Shown: one piece after another, positions 37,001 to 48,635 of the stretch | Layout of the letters: every line of letters begins with the position of its first letter | How positions within the stretch are numbered: the first letter of the stretch is position 1 | NCBI RefSeq assembly: GCF_000203815.1 | Contig: NW_004457708.1 | Coordinates: 1,240,001 to 1,304,000 of the forward strand | Direction: 5' to 3' | Source of the DNA: Cavenderia fasciculata | Taxonomy: Eukaryota; Evosea; Eumycetozoa; Acytosteliales; Cavenderiaceae | DNA: 64,000 nucleotides | Position numbers and translations under genes: made by a program | The notes under the pieces: model-generated | Databases searched by the model: none | The model's input: the letters and a program-made list of their open reading frames with translations, nothing else | What the model was told of the DNA's origin: nothing

Positions 37001-38966
37001 TCGAAACACTATCACAAGTTGCTGACAGAGATGAATACCAAACACGAGACTGCCGCCTTTATTTGGAACAGTTCAACCAGAGACGATTTGATGGAATTCT
37101 TGAACAAGAAATTGGATGAAGCTCATCGTAATCCAAATGCCATCAATCCATTCTCTACCGAAACCTTTTCCTACAAATCATTGTCTGGTGAACTCAAGGT
37201 TGGTGGATACTACCTTCGTGTTTACAATGCTGCCCCAACAGCTCCAACCAATGCTACCACCCCCATTTCCGATCTATTTGTACAGTTGGTAGATTTCTTG
37301 GCTCAACAAAGAACTGCCAACGAACTTCCACAACGTGTCGCCGACAAAAAGATCTGGGATATCTATACATTCAAGGTATCAATGTCAATGGAAGCTCTTA
37401 GAAATGTTATTCAACATGGTAAAGTTAATCCAAATAACTTTAATCAAAAGGATAGAATGAGATTAATCTTTAATTTCTTAAGGTAAAAAAAAATAAAGAA
37501 AAAAGAAAAAGAAAAGAAAAAAAAAGTAAAATATTAATCTTTTTCTTTATTTTTGTAGAATCGAAGATAATTTAAATATATTAAAATTAACATTAGAAGT
37601 ATTATCATTGGTAACATCAAATATGGAATGTATTCAACATATTGCAAGTGCAGGTAATGAAGCAGAAGGATGTTTGGTATCCAATTTGTTACAACTTTTG
37701 GCCAAACCAAAACAACCAATTTTGGACCTCCAACTAAAGGTATTACATTCATTGGTAGCTCTATCACAACATGTAAACGATACTGTTAATCATTGCGGTG
37801 TATTGTATCTTTTAGATATTGTATCAAATAATCAAATCCAATTTGATAGTCGTGTTAGAGCATGTGCAGTACTTGGTAGAATGCTCATTGACAAGGTACA
37901 TGGACCACGTGTTACATTGTTACTCTCCAAGTTTATTCCACCCGTCTTTTCATCGACCATGGGTGAAGACCCACAACAAACCGTCATGGTATTTGATGCA
38001 CAACACGAGAACCCAGAACTTATTTGGAACAACAACACTCGTGCTCAATTTAGAGAGATTATTGGTAACCTACAAAAGCAATACAATCAATTGCTCGTCA
38101 ACAGCGGCACACTCAACCAACCATGGAGAATTGCCGAAGACTTTGCCATCTCTTACGAAATGGGTGAGAATGAAATCTTTATCGGTGGTGTCTACATCTC
38201 GCTCTTCCTCAAGCAACCAGGATGGTCTTTGCGTAATCCTCGCAAGTTCCTCCTCGAAGTATTTGACTTGCTCATCAAATTGGCCGGTGCCGATGGTGGT
38301 CACGATGCCAAGATTCAACAATTGTCGCTCGCCATCATCTCACTCTTCCAACACCACAATGTCATTTCCGATCAACTTCCATCAACCGGTTACATTGAAA
38401 AGTTGCTGCCACTCATGAGTCACACCAACATTCAAATCCGTTTGCTCATGATCAACATTCTCCACTCCATGTCTGACAGTCAAGTATGCGTTGACCATCT
38501 CGCCAAGATTGGTACACTCTGGAGTCACATGGCCCGTGTCATCTCGTTGCCCAACGAAAACCTCGCCCTCACCGCCGAATGCATTGGCAAGGTGCTCAAG
38601 CTCAACCGTTGTGAAAAGAGCTGTCTCGTCGAACAAGCCTCACGATCTGAATTTATCAACAACTCGCTCAAGCTTTTGGAACGTGGAAAGGGTGTCTCAC
38701 CAGCCACTCAGGCCATCGTTGTAAACTACCTCAAATCATTTGAATTGGATCCACTCCACGGTGCAGGTATCACTGCCATCCTTGATAAATCTGAAATCTG
38801 GGCCTCTTATTCCTCTCAAAGTCACGATCTCTTTATCACTGGCCCTGCGACTGGTCCTGTTGGACTTTTGACTGCTGGTACCACCACTGTTGGTCTATTA
38901 ACTTCAACTGCTTTCAATCCTCAAGTTGGTAATTCAAACAAGGATGAACCTCCTCCTTTACTTTAA
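31034..38966 (+). CDS. rme8: RME-8/DNAJC13 endosomal DnaJ protein
   Basis: Six exons (31034..31337, 31453..32083, 32150..32423, 32510..32921, 33012..37482, 37559..38966) give 2499 aa, similar in size to other RME-8 proteins. The J domain lies mid-protein, with its HPD at 35489-35497 ('[13 protein letters not shown]'). A GYF-like segment (about 34420-34555, '[14 protein letters not shown]') precedes it. All four IWN repeats are visible: '[13 protein letters not shown]', '[13 protein letters not shown]', '[13 protein letters not shown]' and '[13 protein letters not shown]'. The rest is armadillo-like helical repeat. RME-8 works with Hsc70 and sorting nexins on early endosomes to control clathrin and retrograde sorting. 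The middle of exon 5 uses many C-ending codons, while both ends are AT-rich. Confidence 0.98.
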
Positions 38967-39063
38967 AACAAAAAAAATTAAATAAAACAACAGTTTAAAT
39001 TAAATATTTTCGAAAAAAATCTTTTGATTAACCACACTCCCAAAATTAAAATTAATTCATCCC

Positions 39064-39789
39064 CCCTGGCAACTGGCAACAAAAATCATACTTGATTGTA
39101 TCATTACAAAAGAACAGGCTGAAAGTCTCTTGGATTGTCTTGGCCTCAAACCAGCCAATGTCAAAAAGGACTTGGGTATTGATGACTTTGCCATCGCAAC
39201 GCTCTTTCCTGGGTTGTTTCAATCCCACCCAAGGCTATTCACCAATACCAAGCGGGTCTATCTCCCCCCCCCCCCCCCACTCATTATACAAAAGAAGAAA
39301 TTGAAAAGAACAAGAAAAAAAAGGAAACAAACTATCAAGCCATGTACAAAAAAGTATGTATATGTATATGTTTTTGAATAATGTATTGTAATGTAATATA
39401 TTTATTTTTTACTTTCTTTGGAGATTGGCTGACTTTGATAATAATGAAAAGGAAGCAAATGCTGCGATGGAGTATCCGCACCTCCCAGAGATTAAAAAAC
39501 GATCGTAGATCATAACAAGATATATGGCAAAGATGAAAATAGAAGAATATTATTCGGAAAAGGAGGTCATACATTTAGCCGCTCAGAGTTGATTAAAGAG
39601 ATTGCAAAGAAATTCCCAAAGTATTCTTCAACTACAACCAATACACCATCTCCTTCTATACCATCTCCTCCTTCTGTACAATCTCTATCTGTACCATATG
39701 CTCCTTCTGTACCATCTCTATCTGTACCATCTGCTCCTTCTGTACCATCTGCTCATTCTGTACCATCTCTATCTGATGGTGGCAGATGA
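39064..39789 (+). other. Decayed coding-like DNA of unknown origin
   Basis: Two separated stretches look like former coding sequence. The first, around 39090-39300, reads 'KEQAESLLDCLGLKPANVKK' and 'FAIATLFPGLFQSHP' and then runs into a C-homopolymer. The second, from about 39520 to 39789, reads 'GGHTFSRSELIKEIAKKFP' and then a degenerate PSVPS(A/L) repeat. There is no continuous frame or credible splicing between them. I cannot name a family; it could be a host-gene remnant or part of a mobile element. The flanking rme8 and secG genes look intact. Confidence 0.4.
39264..39278. repeat. C15 homopolymer
   Basis: Fifteen consecutive C residues in an otherwise AT-rich genome, inside the decayed coding-like block. 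Confidence 0.9.
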
Positions 39790-39909
39790 ACAATTGGTGG
39801 TGACCGATAGCTTTTTTTTGTATGTCACAGTGACAAAAGGTGATGTACAGAAGGAGCTGACGGTACAGATAGAGATGGTACAGAAGGAGCATATGGTATA
39901 GAGATTGTA
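39677..39909. repeat. Long inverted repeat with repetitive arms
   Basis: The left arm (39677-39744) is built of TGTACCATCT/GCTCCTTC words. The right arm (39845-39909) is nearly its reverse complement, differing by a few substitutions and one short gap. The spacer is about 100 bp and itself holds the perfect 13-base palindrome TGTCACAGTGACA (39823-39835). The left arm is also the repeat-encoding end of the decayed coding block. Confidence 0.85.
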
Positions 39910-40302
39910 TCGCACACTCAAAAACAAACCAGATCACCAATACCGAAACGAAAATTCTGGGATATATATCTTTGTTCAAAGTTGAAATTAAAGACTTTAT
40001 CAAGTATTAGTTTAAAATATATTTAATCTTCTTATCTGAGGAAGACATCATGTTCAATGATCGCATGGGTGGTCAAAAGCATTAATTTTTATTTTAGTTG
40101 GAAGCGCTTTTCGCTGAAATTTTGAGCTTTTTTAAAACGCTGATTTTTTCGACATTGGTGTTTTCAGCTTTGGCTGAAAGCTCGTTTTTAGCGGGTCGAA
40201 CACTGAGATAACTTCAGTTGGATTACCACTATTTATTCATATTGATTGCTATTGTTACTAAAATATATTAATTTTTATTAAGTTATTTGTTATTAATTTT
40301 AA
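39910..40302. other. Intergenic with a small hairpin
   Basis: About 390 bp downstream of secG on the minus strand. TTTCAGC-tttg-GCTGAAA (about 40165-40182) is a perfect 7 bp hairpin, in a stretch (40100-40200) with several GCTTT/AAAGC words on both strands. No gene is seen. Confidence 0.5.
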
Positions 40303-43300
40303 TTATTGACTTGGAATAGGAGAAGATAAAGGAGGAGTAGAAGTTATATGATGATCGTTTGAAGCGGGTGAACCAGTAGCACCACTATTTGTTGTTTGTT
40401 TTCCATTTACAATGTTTCCACTGGCACCGTTAACTTGAGCGAGAGGTGATGAGGAGGTGACAATGGTAGATCTACGAGCCTGAGAGGAAGAGGATGATTT
40501 TCCACTACGAATCGTTTCAGCCTTCTTTTTGTGCAACTGCTCAAAGTTGGGGTTGCTGTGAATGTTGCTTTTGATGGCTTGTACCCATGACTCCATTTCT
40601 GCCATGTTGGCAGCCGATATAAAGTAGGCGGCATGGTTGGCTTGCACAAGGGTGCCGTCTGAATTTAATTTACACGCTTTCATCTGCTCCTGTGACGAGT
40701 GGAGCATAAAGCAAAACTTCTTTTGTACGACAATCGTGACAACGACATTCTCGAGTGGGATAATACCACATGGTTCGTGATCTTGTGGTGTCTTAAAGTA
40801 GAGCAAACAATTGGCTTCGAGTTTGAACCAACGTTTTTTCCACGTCTTGATACGACCACCTTGTTTGGTGAGCCAACCCTTTTTCTCGACGTGCTGGTCG
40901 GCCTGCCCGTCACGCTCCATCTTGATCTCGTCTGTAATAATACGGTCATACAAACTCTCCATAAAGTCGGGTGGCAAATCATCACCATTATTGATACCAC
41001 TATTGTTACGGATAAACTCTTGTTTGGTCATCTTCTTTTTAATGTTGGGGTTGTGTGCATCAGTGTTTAGCATAATCACCGAGAACGCCAACACATAGAC
41101 TGTATCATTGTTGGAAAAGATCTTATTGTCGGGGTTGTGTGCATAAAACTGTTGTGCAAACTTTTCCATCATACGATCGATCTTTTGAGCCTCACCTGGC
41201 AGTCTGAACGTCTTGAGGTACTTGCGCAGCGCCACGTCAAAGTCGAGTCCCGCAAAGTCGAGCTCTTCGACAAACGCGTGCAACACTTGCAGATTAAACG
41301 ACGCAGCTTCTCCCAAGTACTCGCCAATCGCCGGTTTGTTGAGTGTATCTTGTGTCAACAAAAAGTGTGCAACATCTTTGGGTGTCAACTCACACAATCC
41401 AGAAGACACGGCAAACTCGATACCCTTTTTAGGTGACTGGTTAAAGAGAGCAACTGCATTCTTGATGAGGAGACGACGTTCGCGTTGTTGTTGTTGGTCG
41501 AGATCGTCTTTGAGCTGTTGATCGAGAGCAACTTGCACCTCGTCGGCAACCAATTGACTCGACTCGCGTTTATGTACAATGGCCATAATCTCGTCTGAAT
41601 TGGTCGTACCAAAGCACTTGCCTAGATCGATCGACTGGCGACTAGACACATTACCAAGATCGGCACCTGCACGCAACAAGACACGTGCCACATCAGTATG
41701 TGCCTTTTTGAGTGCATACACGAGTGGTGTCTTGCCAGCGCAGTTTTTAGCGTCAACCTTGGCCTTGAATGAGAGCAACAGGTCAACAGTATCACGTGCA
41801 CCTGCGGCACTTGCCAAATGCAACGGTGTCGACTGATGCGTATCAATAGAGTCGATGGCTGCACCCTTTTTAAGTAGCAGCTTGCAACAATCCGAGTGTC
41901 CATTGTATGCAGCATTGTGTAAAGGAGTTCCCCCCTGATTATCTTTAATCTCAATGTCTGCTCCACTCTTTATCAATGTATTTAAACATTTTACACGTCC
42001 ATTGAATGCTGCCTTGTGTAGCGGTGATGCACCTTGATTATCCAATATATTGATCGTTGCTCCTTGATCTACCAACATTTTACAAACTGATGAATGTCCA
42101 TTAAATGCTGCTTTATGTAATGGTGTTGCTCCTTCTTCATCTCTAATATTAATTGTTGCTCTAAAGAAATAATAAAAAATAAAAAAGAGAGATTAGAGAT
42201 AAAGAATTCTTTTTTGTTCTTTTTGTTTTTTTTTTTTGTTTTTTTTAATTTACTTTTGATTAATTAAAATTTGAACAATATCTAATAAACCATTAAATGC
42301 AGCCAAATGCAAAGGAGTAGATTGACGAATATCACGACAATCAATTGGTGATGAAAGTTTTAATAAATGTTCGACAATATCTTTGTGTCCATTGAATGAA
42401 GCCTTGTGGAGGGGTGTTTCACCCATATCATCAATCATATCAATATGTGCACCCAACTCTAATAATCGTTTGAGGAGTGGCAAATTACCATTAAAACATG
42501 CATGGTGGAGTGGTGTGACACCCTCGACATCGACACAGTTTACATTCTCTCCATTTCTAACCAAAATGTCTACGCAATCTATAAATCCTGCTGCCGATGC
42601 ATTATGAAGTGGTGATATACCATGAATATCTCTTGGATCTACTTTTGCTCCTTTTCTCAATAATAATGATACACAACTTGAATGTCCACTAAATGCTGCT
42701 TGATGTAATGGTGTTATTCCATCCTATAAAAAATAAAAAAAATAAAACATATTAAAATATTATATATATATATATTTCCTTTTCTTTATCTTTTTTTTAT
42801 GTACATACACAATCTGAATGATTTACTTTAGCATCAGCTTTAATTAATAATTCTACACATTGAGGATTACCACCAGCACATGCATAGTGAAGTGGAGTTT
42901 CACCATTGAGAGTGACAGCTTTGGCATCGGCTCTACATTGAAGTAGATAGGATACACACTCTGACGATGCAAAGTGAGCAGCTTTGTGTAATGGTGTACC
43001 ATTCTTGCTATCTTTGGTGTTTACGTCTGCTGGACCCTTTTCAACGAGCAGTTTGATACACTCGAGATGACCACGTGAAGCAGCCCATTGAAGTGGAGTG
43101 TTGTTGCCAGAGTCGAGTGCATGTGGGTTACCCTTCTTTTCAAGGAGAAACGCCACACAACGCGACGATCCACCATAGGCAGCGTGATGAAGGGGTGTTC
43201 GCTTCTCTCCATCCTCTGTCTCGACCGATGTGGCCGAATTGTTTAATAAATTGGATAGTCTTTCAATATCATCTATCGACGAGTAATAATGCACTGATGG

Positions 43301-43369
43301 ACGTGCTGTCGATGTTGACTTGTTATCTACCAATGATAAATTACTATGTTGATTACTTGGTGATACCAT
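40303..43369 (-). CDS. secG: SecG: ankyrin repeats, Sec7 and PH domain Arf GEF
   Basis: Three exons (43369..42809, 42723..42254, 42160..40303) give 962 aa. About 15 canonical ankyrin repeats (TPLHxAAxxGHxxCxxLLL) occupy residues ~55-520. The Sec7 domain (about 575-760) contains 'FRLPGEAQKIDRMMEKF' with the catalytic Glu finger and 'FSVIMLNTDAHNP'. The PH domain (about 770-890) begins 'KKGWLTKQGGRIKTWKKRWF', cytohesin-like. The tail is S/T-rich. This order is that of D. discoideum SecG (986 aa), a cytohesin-like Arf exchange factor linked to cell-substrate adhesion and aggregation. The first ankyrin part is AT-rich; the Sec7/PH part uses many G/C-ending codons. Confidence 0.97.
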
Positions 43370-44099
43370 GATGGTTTTATAAAATAAATAAATATATAAA
43401 TTAAATATATTTAACCAACCAATTACTACTAATTATTGATTATTATTACTAACTATTATTAATGTTACAATTTGATTCTAAAACTACTACTACTACTAAT
43501 ATTACAACACAACAAACTCTCTATTTCTCTCTATCTATATCTTTTCTATCTATTATCAAAAGTTGTTGTTCAAAACCCTATAGTTGATCATAATATTAAA
43601 TAATAATAATTCATTAGTAAATTGTTATTGTTATTATTCTTTGTTTGTCTCTTTTTTTGTGTTGATATCAATCAAGGTGATAGATTGGTGATTTAGAAAA
43701 TAAAAATAAAAAAAAAAGAGAGAAATATAACAACAACAATCACAACACCAATAATAACAACAATTACAATAATATTATCCTCTCACAATTCCCCTTCATA
43801 CTAATTTTATATTGTTGTCTCTTATTGTTATTATTGTTGTTGTTTGTTGTTGGTCTGATTATTATGACGATGATGAATATTATAAAGTTTATAATGAGAT
43901 TTCAAATGAGATGGGTGGTAATATAGAAGCAGGAAGGAGCAGACAGGATAGAGGTACAGTACAAATTATATATATTTGATATTGAATGAATGTGATGTTG
44001 GTGTATATTGCGAGTATGTATGTCTATGCACCACCTTAGTAAGCACTGAGGGTACAGCAAGCTTTCTTTGGCCAACAACATTCATGTTAGAGTGTTGTG

Positions 44100-44130
<31 letters not shown>

Positions 44131-44591
44131 TTTTGATGATCCCAAACATAAATCTAGCATCATGTGTCATGTGATTGATAGGTAGGTATATCCCATCTCT
44201 TGAATTATATTGACTACTTGTGTGTGTGTGTGTTATCTTAATTAACTGTCTTTTAATAATATTATAATCAATCAACCATCGATTGTTGTGACTGATAATT
44301 GACCAACCATATGTTATGTTTTGTGTCCTGTATCCTGTTTGTTGACATATATCACACTCACTCACTCACACACACACAATCGTCGTTACTAAACACTCCT
44401 TCCTATATCTAATCTAAATCTATTGTTGTTGTTTTGTAGTTGTATTTTGAGTGAGAATGTATTATATAATACTCACTCTTACTACCAATCTTAATTATAC
44501 AGACAGTCTAGTCTGTCTACCTGTCTGTCTATTTTATAAATTAATTTTATTTGTAGTAGAATAGTAGAATTTATAAATTACCATTGGATTG

Positions 44592-44631
<40 letters not shown>

Positions 44632-45910
44632 TTGTTGTTTGAGAGTGAATAAAACACACAACGATTAATTAATTGACTGGCTCTTGTTATTGTTCTCTTT
44701 CAACTCTACCTTTTCCTCTCTCCTCAAATACAACACTATCTATATTATTATTACTGTCTCTTTGTATGTCAACAAACAAATATAAAAAAACAACAACTAA
44801 ACCATCTATCTCTTTCTTCTTCTTTTTGTTTTTTGATCACACAACTCTATGACGTTGGGTTCTTTACCAATAAATAACAACAGTCTCATTCTGTTAATTT
44901 CTCGGTCGATCACACTCTCTCTGGTGTGTTTGTGTGAATGTGTATATTAGTGGGCAATTAGTGTGTATTTGTATTGTAGATGGGTGAGGTGAGAGTGAGA
45001 AGAATAAGAAAAAGGAGGGAAGGATAGGGAGTAAGTGTAGAGTGAGTTGAGTCTAGTCTCACATCTATCTATGAAATATAAGAGCCTTACTTTTTGGTTG
45101 ATCTTCTTCTTCTTCTTTCTAGTCTATACTCCTGTCAGGTTACGCGTTATTATACAGAGAGTTGTCTTTGTTATCTACCTATATACTCTACTCTATCTAT
45201 CTATCTATCTACCACTCAATACAACCAAACTAACTAACCCCTACTAGTTTTCAAAGGGGATGAAAGGAGTGGAGTTGGTTTTTTTTTTTTCTATTTATTT
45301 TTTGGTTTTTTTTTTTTTCTCTACTTGCAACAAACAGGTTGTTGGTATGTATGATCATCTTTATATTTGAGTTCGAGATATATACATATATATATATATA
45401 TTCCATTGATCTTGATCTTAATGGATCCTATTCTATTATTTTTTTTGCCCATCTAGATTCTTCTATCAAATTAGCATCCTCCCATATATTTCCATCTCTT
45501 CTCTGTATATATATATAAATATATATATATATGGAAATATTAATATTCCCATTCCCCCGGTCTTGTGTGAATGTGTGTTTTAAGCTTCTCCTTTGTTTTA
45601 GCCCAATGCATCCTGATTTTTTTCAAGCAAAAGAGTTGTTTCGCCCCCTCGTTCCAAAAGTCTTTCGAAAATTCTTTGACAAGAAAGAAAAATTCGTGTG
45701 CATCTTTTATTGAGGGCTTGTTTGGATGACCAACTTGGAATGGGAGGATTGCTTTGCCTATTAAAATTTCATTGTCTCTCCTCTCCCTTCCTTCCTTCAT
45801 TCCTCATCTTTTAACAATCAATCATTTAAAGAAAGAAAGATATTTATTTATTTATTAGTTTATTAGTTTGTTTTAAAGTTAAGTGTAGATATAGATAGGA
45901 TAGATAAAGA
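43370..45910. other. Long divergent upstream region of secG and the Atg27-like gene
   Basis: About 2.5 kb without a convincing ORF. It holds ACT and ATT repeats (43480-43500, 44104-44131), an AAT tract (~44598-44630), TATC repeats (~45180-45205), T-runs (~45280-45320) and TATATA blocks (45388-45400, 45508-45530). A less AT-rich island at about 43985-44090 contains CCTTAGTAAGC and TACAGCAA words (see findings). Frames here (for example 45531-45800) show no family signature. Confidence 0.55.
44104..44131. repeat. ATT microsatellite
   Basis: A perfect ATT tract just downstream of the less AT-rich island in the secG upstream region. Confidence 0.9.
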
Positions 45911-46118
45911 ATGCATCGTTCAATATTAGTAGTTATTGGTATTTTTGCCTGTTTGATCAGTTTGATCAATGGAGCTGTTTTTGTATCAAACTCTGCCTCC
46001 TCTGACAGTGCTGCAAGTAGTTCAGTTGCTGCTTCATCTGAAGAAATCAGACCATGTGTATTCAAAGCAGGCGAGAATATTGTTGATCTTAACGAACTTA
46101 CTACCGAGTATGTGTTCA

Positions 46119-46155
<37 letters not shown>

Positions 46156-46315
46156 CTCTCTCTCTCTCCTCCTTCCCTCCTCATGATGATGAATGATAGC
46201 AACTGAACAAACAGTCTCTTCTAACCTCAACCTGTTTTTACCTTTCTTCTTCTTTTTTTTTTTTTTAGCACTATCAACTATAGCAATGACTTGGGAAATT
46301 TCTCTCTTTCAGGTA

Positions 46316-46346
<31 letters not shown>

Positions 46347-47240
46347 AATAAGATATTATTATTATCTTTCTTCTTCTTAATTACTTACTTGCTCTTATCA
46401 ATCAACCAACCAATCAATCTATCTATTTAACCAAATTTGGTTTGTTGCTGATTTCTGCAAACTTTAGTCTGCAGCTTTGTTAGTGGCACTGCCACAGTGA
46501 ATTGTGGACAGTCTTCCATTTGCTACAAAGATGCTGGTACTGCCAAGACACTCAAGATTGGGTCACATCTCTCAGCACACGAGTTTCAAAACCGCAATGG
46601 CTCAGACTTTGGCGTCAAATTTGGTCTTGGTGATCAATGTGGTATGTACAAGATCACCACTGATATCCTCTTTTACTGTCAACAAGGTGTATGTATATCT
46701 ATCTACATATGTAGTATATGTAAATGAATGTATATGTATTCTAGATATTTATCTATTTCTATTTTATATATAATATAATATAATATAGACATCTGGAACC
46801 ATTACAAATGCTATTAGAAGTCCACTCCAAGTTGGTGCTGCATGTTATAGAAATTTCACCTTGTCAGTTGGTGCCTCTTATTTCTGTCCACCAGCTCCAA
46901 AGGGCGGTCTCTCTGGAGGTGATGTTTTCTTGATCATGTAAGTCAATCCAGCGACAACCATAACTATAATATTATTATTATTATTATTATTATTATTTTT
47001 GACCAAACTAACAAACAATCAAATCAAATCAAATCAAATCTTACTAGTTTCTTTGTTGGTTTTGGAGCTTATTTCATTTTCGGAACTGCTATCCAATGTT
47101 ACAGAGGTAGAAGAGGTACTGAAGCCATTCCAAACCATCATTTCTGGGGATCATTCTTTGGACTTGTTGGTGCTGGTGTTGGTTTCATCAAGAACAAGAT
47201 TACCGGTGGATCATCCAATGGTAATTACCAAACAGTTTAA
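45911..47240 (+). CDS. Atg27 / mannose-6-phosphate-receptor-homology membrane protein
   Basis: Five exons (45911..46107, 46269..46312, 46468..46688, 46789..46937, 47048..47240) give 267 aa. A signal peptide (MHRSILVVIGIFACLISLING) leads to an S-rich spacer and a Cys-containing lumenal domain ('CSFVSGTATVNCGQSSICYK', 'GDQCGMYKITTDILFYC', 'YFCPPAPKGG'), as in MRH lectin folds. One membrane helix ('IFFVGFGAYFIFGTAIQCY') follows, then a short tail 'RGRRGTEAIPNHHFW', the hallmark of Atg27 and M6P-receptor-like proteins. It probably cycles between Golgi and endosomes; in yeast Atg27 helps Atg9 transport. The second exon is only 44 bp. Confidence 0.88.
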
Positions 47241-47337
47241 ACCAAATCGAATGGATATCCCTCATTTGAAAAAATCTGAATAATCATAATAATAATAATA
47301 ATACATGTATCGACAAATAATAGTATTATTACTACTC

Positions 47338-47407
<70 letters not shown>

Positions 47408-48073
47408 TAAAAATACCCTTTTTAAAAATAAAACTAAAAATAATCTAAAACAAACAAATACAAAGATATCTTTCTTTATATTTTATCTCCCAAACAAACA
47501 AATACTATACATTCTTTTAGAGAAAATATAGATAGTATAAATCATAGATAGACAAACCGAGATAAACCCAAACCAAACCAAACCAACCATGATAATCAAT
47601 AAAAACAAAGACAAACAAACAAGTATGCAATGGAAACCATCAAATTCCCTAGTTTTCGTTTTTTTTTTCGTTCTACTCTTTTTTTTTTTGAGAGAGAGAT
47701 GATACCGAAAATTTTGGCAGAGTGACGATTAGGGAAAATGATGGTATGTACATAACAAACAAACATAAACATGACATATAAACATAATATATAAACATAT
47801 TAGTAGAGACTACTGTAACCGAATGATGACAAGCAAAGAAAGAGGGCAGAGTAGAAAGCCCAGAGTAATTTTTGAAAAACTACAGTGAACGATTATCATA
47901 ACCCCAAAGCATTCAATGATGATTATTGGCCTTTAGTAATCCTACTAATAGTTTTGGTTGGTTGGCTAACTGGCTTGACTCGGTTCGATCTTGATATGGA
48001 AATAAATAACCTTGAAAACCACTTATTTAGTTTATGTTTCAAACACTATTTATTCCTATTCACACACGCGTTT
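47241..48073. other. Convergent 3' intergenic with AAT microsatellite
   Basis: About 830 bp between converging genes. It starts with AAT tracts (47284-47305 and 47341-47406), then A-rich DNA with CAAA runs, T9-10 runs near 47665-47690, and a less AT-rich end (47880-48000). No gene is seen. Confidence 0.5.
47341..47406. repeat. AAT microsatellite
   Basis: A perfect (AAT)22 tract in the 3' intergenic region of the Atg27-like gene. Confidence 0.95.
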
Positions 48074-48635
48074 TTAGTTGGCAGTGACGACCTTGGTCTT
48101 GAGGTTCTATAATAATATAAAAGTAAGTAATAAATGAATATATTAGTATGTCTAATCGCTTCGCTGCTGTCTTTTCTGTAATTACCTTGAAGGAGGCAAC
48201 GTCTGGGACGAGGGAAGCGACGGTGATCATCTTTTGGGTTTCGTCTTCACCAGATTCGGCTCTCTTTCTTTGGAGAACGACACGGACACGGTTTGGAGTA
48301 GTCTTGATACCGTGGGCCCAGATGTACTTGTTCAACTTGTCATCAATGAGGACAACGTTGGTCTTCATGTTCTTTTGAGCGAACTTCTTGATGAGCTTGA
48401 TGGCACGTGGAGCTCTACGGAAGATGCAGCTAAAATGTAGATAGAAAAGAAATAGTGTAATATGGTGTGATGGAGGTGATTAGTACTGTATCTCTCTGTG
48501 CTGTTTACTGTGCTGTATCTGTTATCTCTGTTATTCTGCTAGTACATACATCTTCTTGAGATCCTTTTGGAGGTTGATGGTGTATTCACGGGCAACTGGT
48601 CCCTTTTCGGTTCTTTCGACTTTCTTGGTGGACAT
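48074..48635 (-). CDS. rpl31: 60S ribosomal protein eL31
   Basis: Three exons (48635..48550, 48429..48186, 48106..48074) give 120 aa. 'EYTINLQKDLKKMCIFRRAP', 'IKLIKKFAQKNMKT' and 'NKYIWAHGIKTTPNRVRVVL' are typical of eL31. The codons are rich in C-ending choices, as expected for a highly expressed gene. The last exon encodes only ten residues plus the stop (NLKTKVVTAN). The first intron follows Lys-Lys-Met, so the ATG is close to the splice site. Confidence 0.97.

Noticed and set aside
45531-45800. Overlapping plus and minus ORFs upstream of the Atg27-like gene
   Set aside because: No motif, no splice context, and both lie inside one low-information stretch.
47960-48000. tRNA-like word CGGTTCGATC
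   Set aside because: No acceptor, D or anticodon stem can be formed around it.
47885-48112. 75-codon plus-strand ORF between the Atg27-like gene and rpl31
   Set aside because: It overlaps the last exon of rpl31 in antisense and has no recognisable domain.
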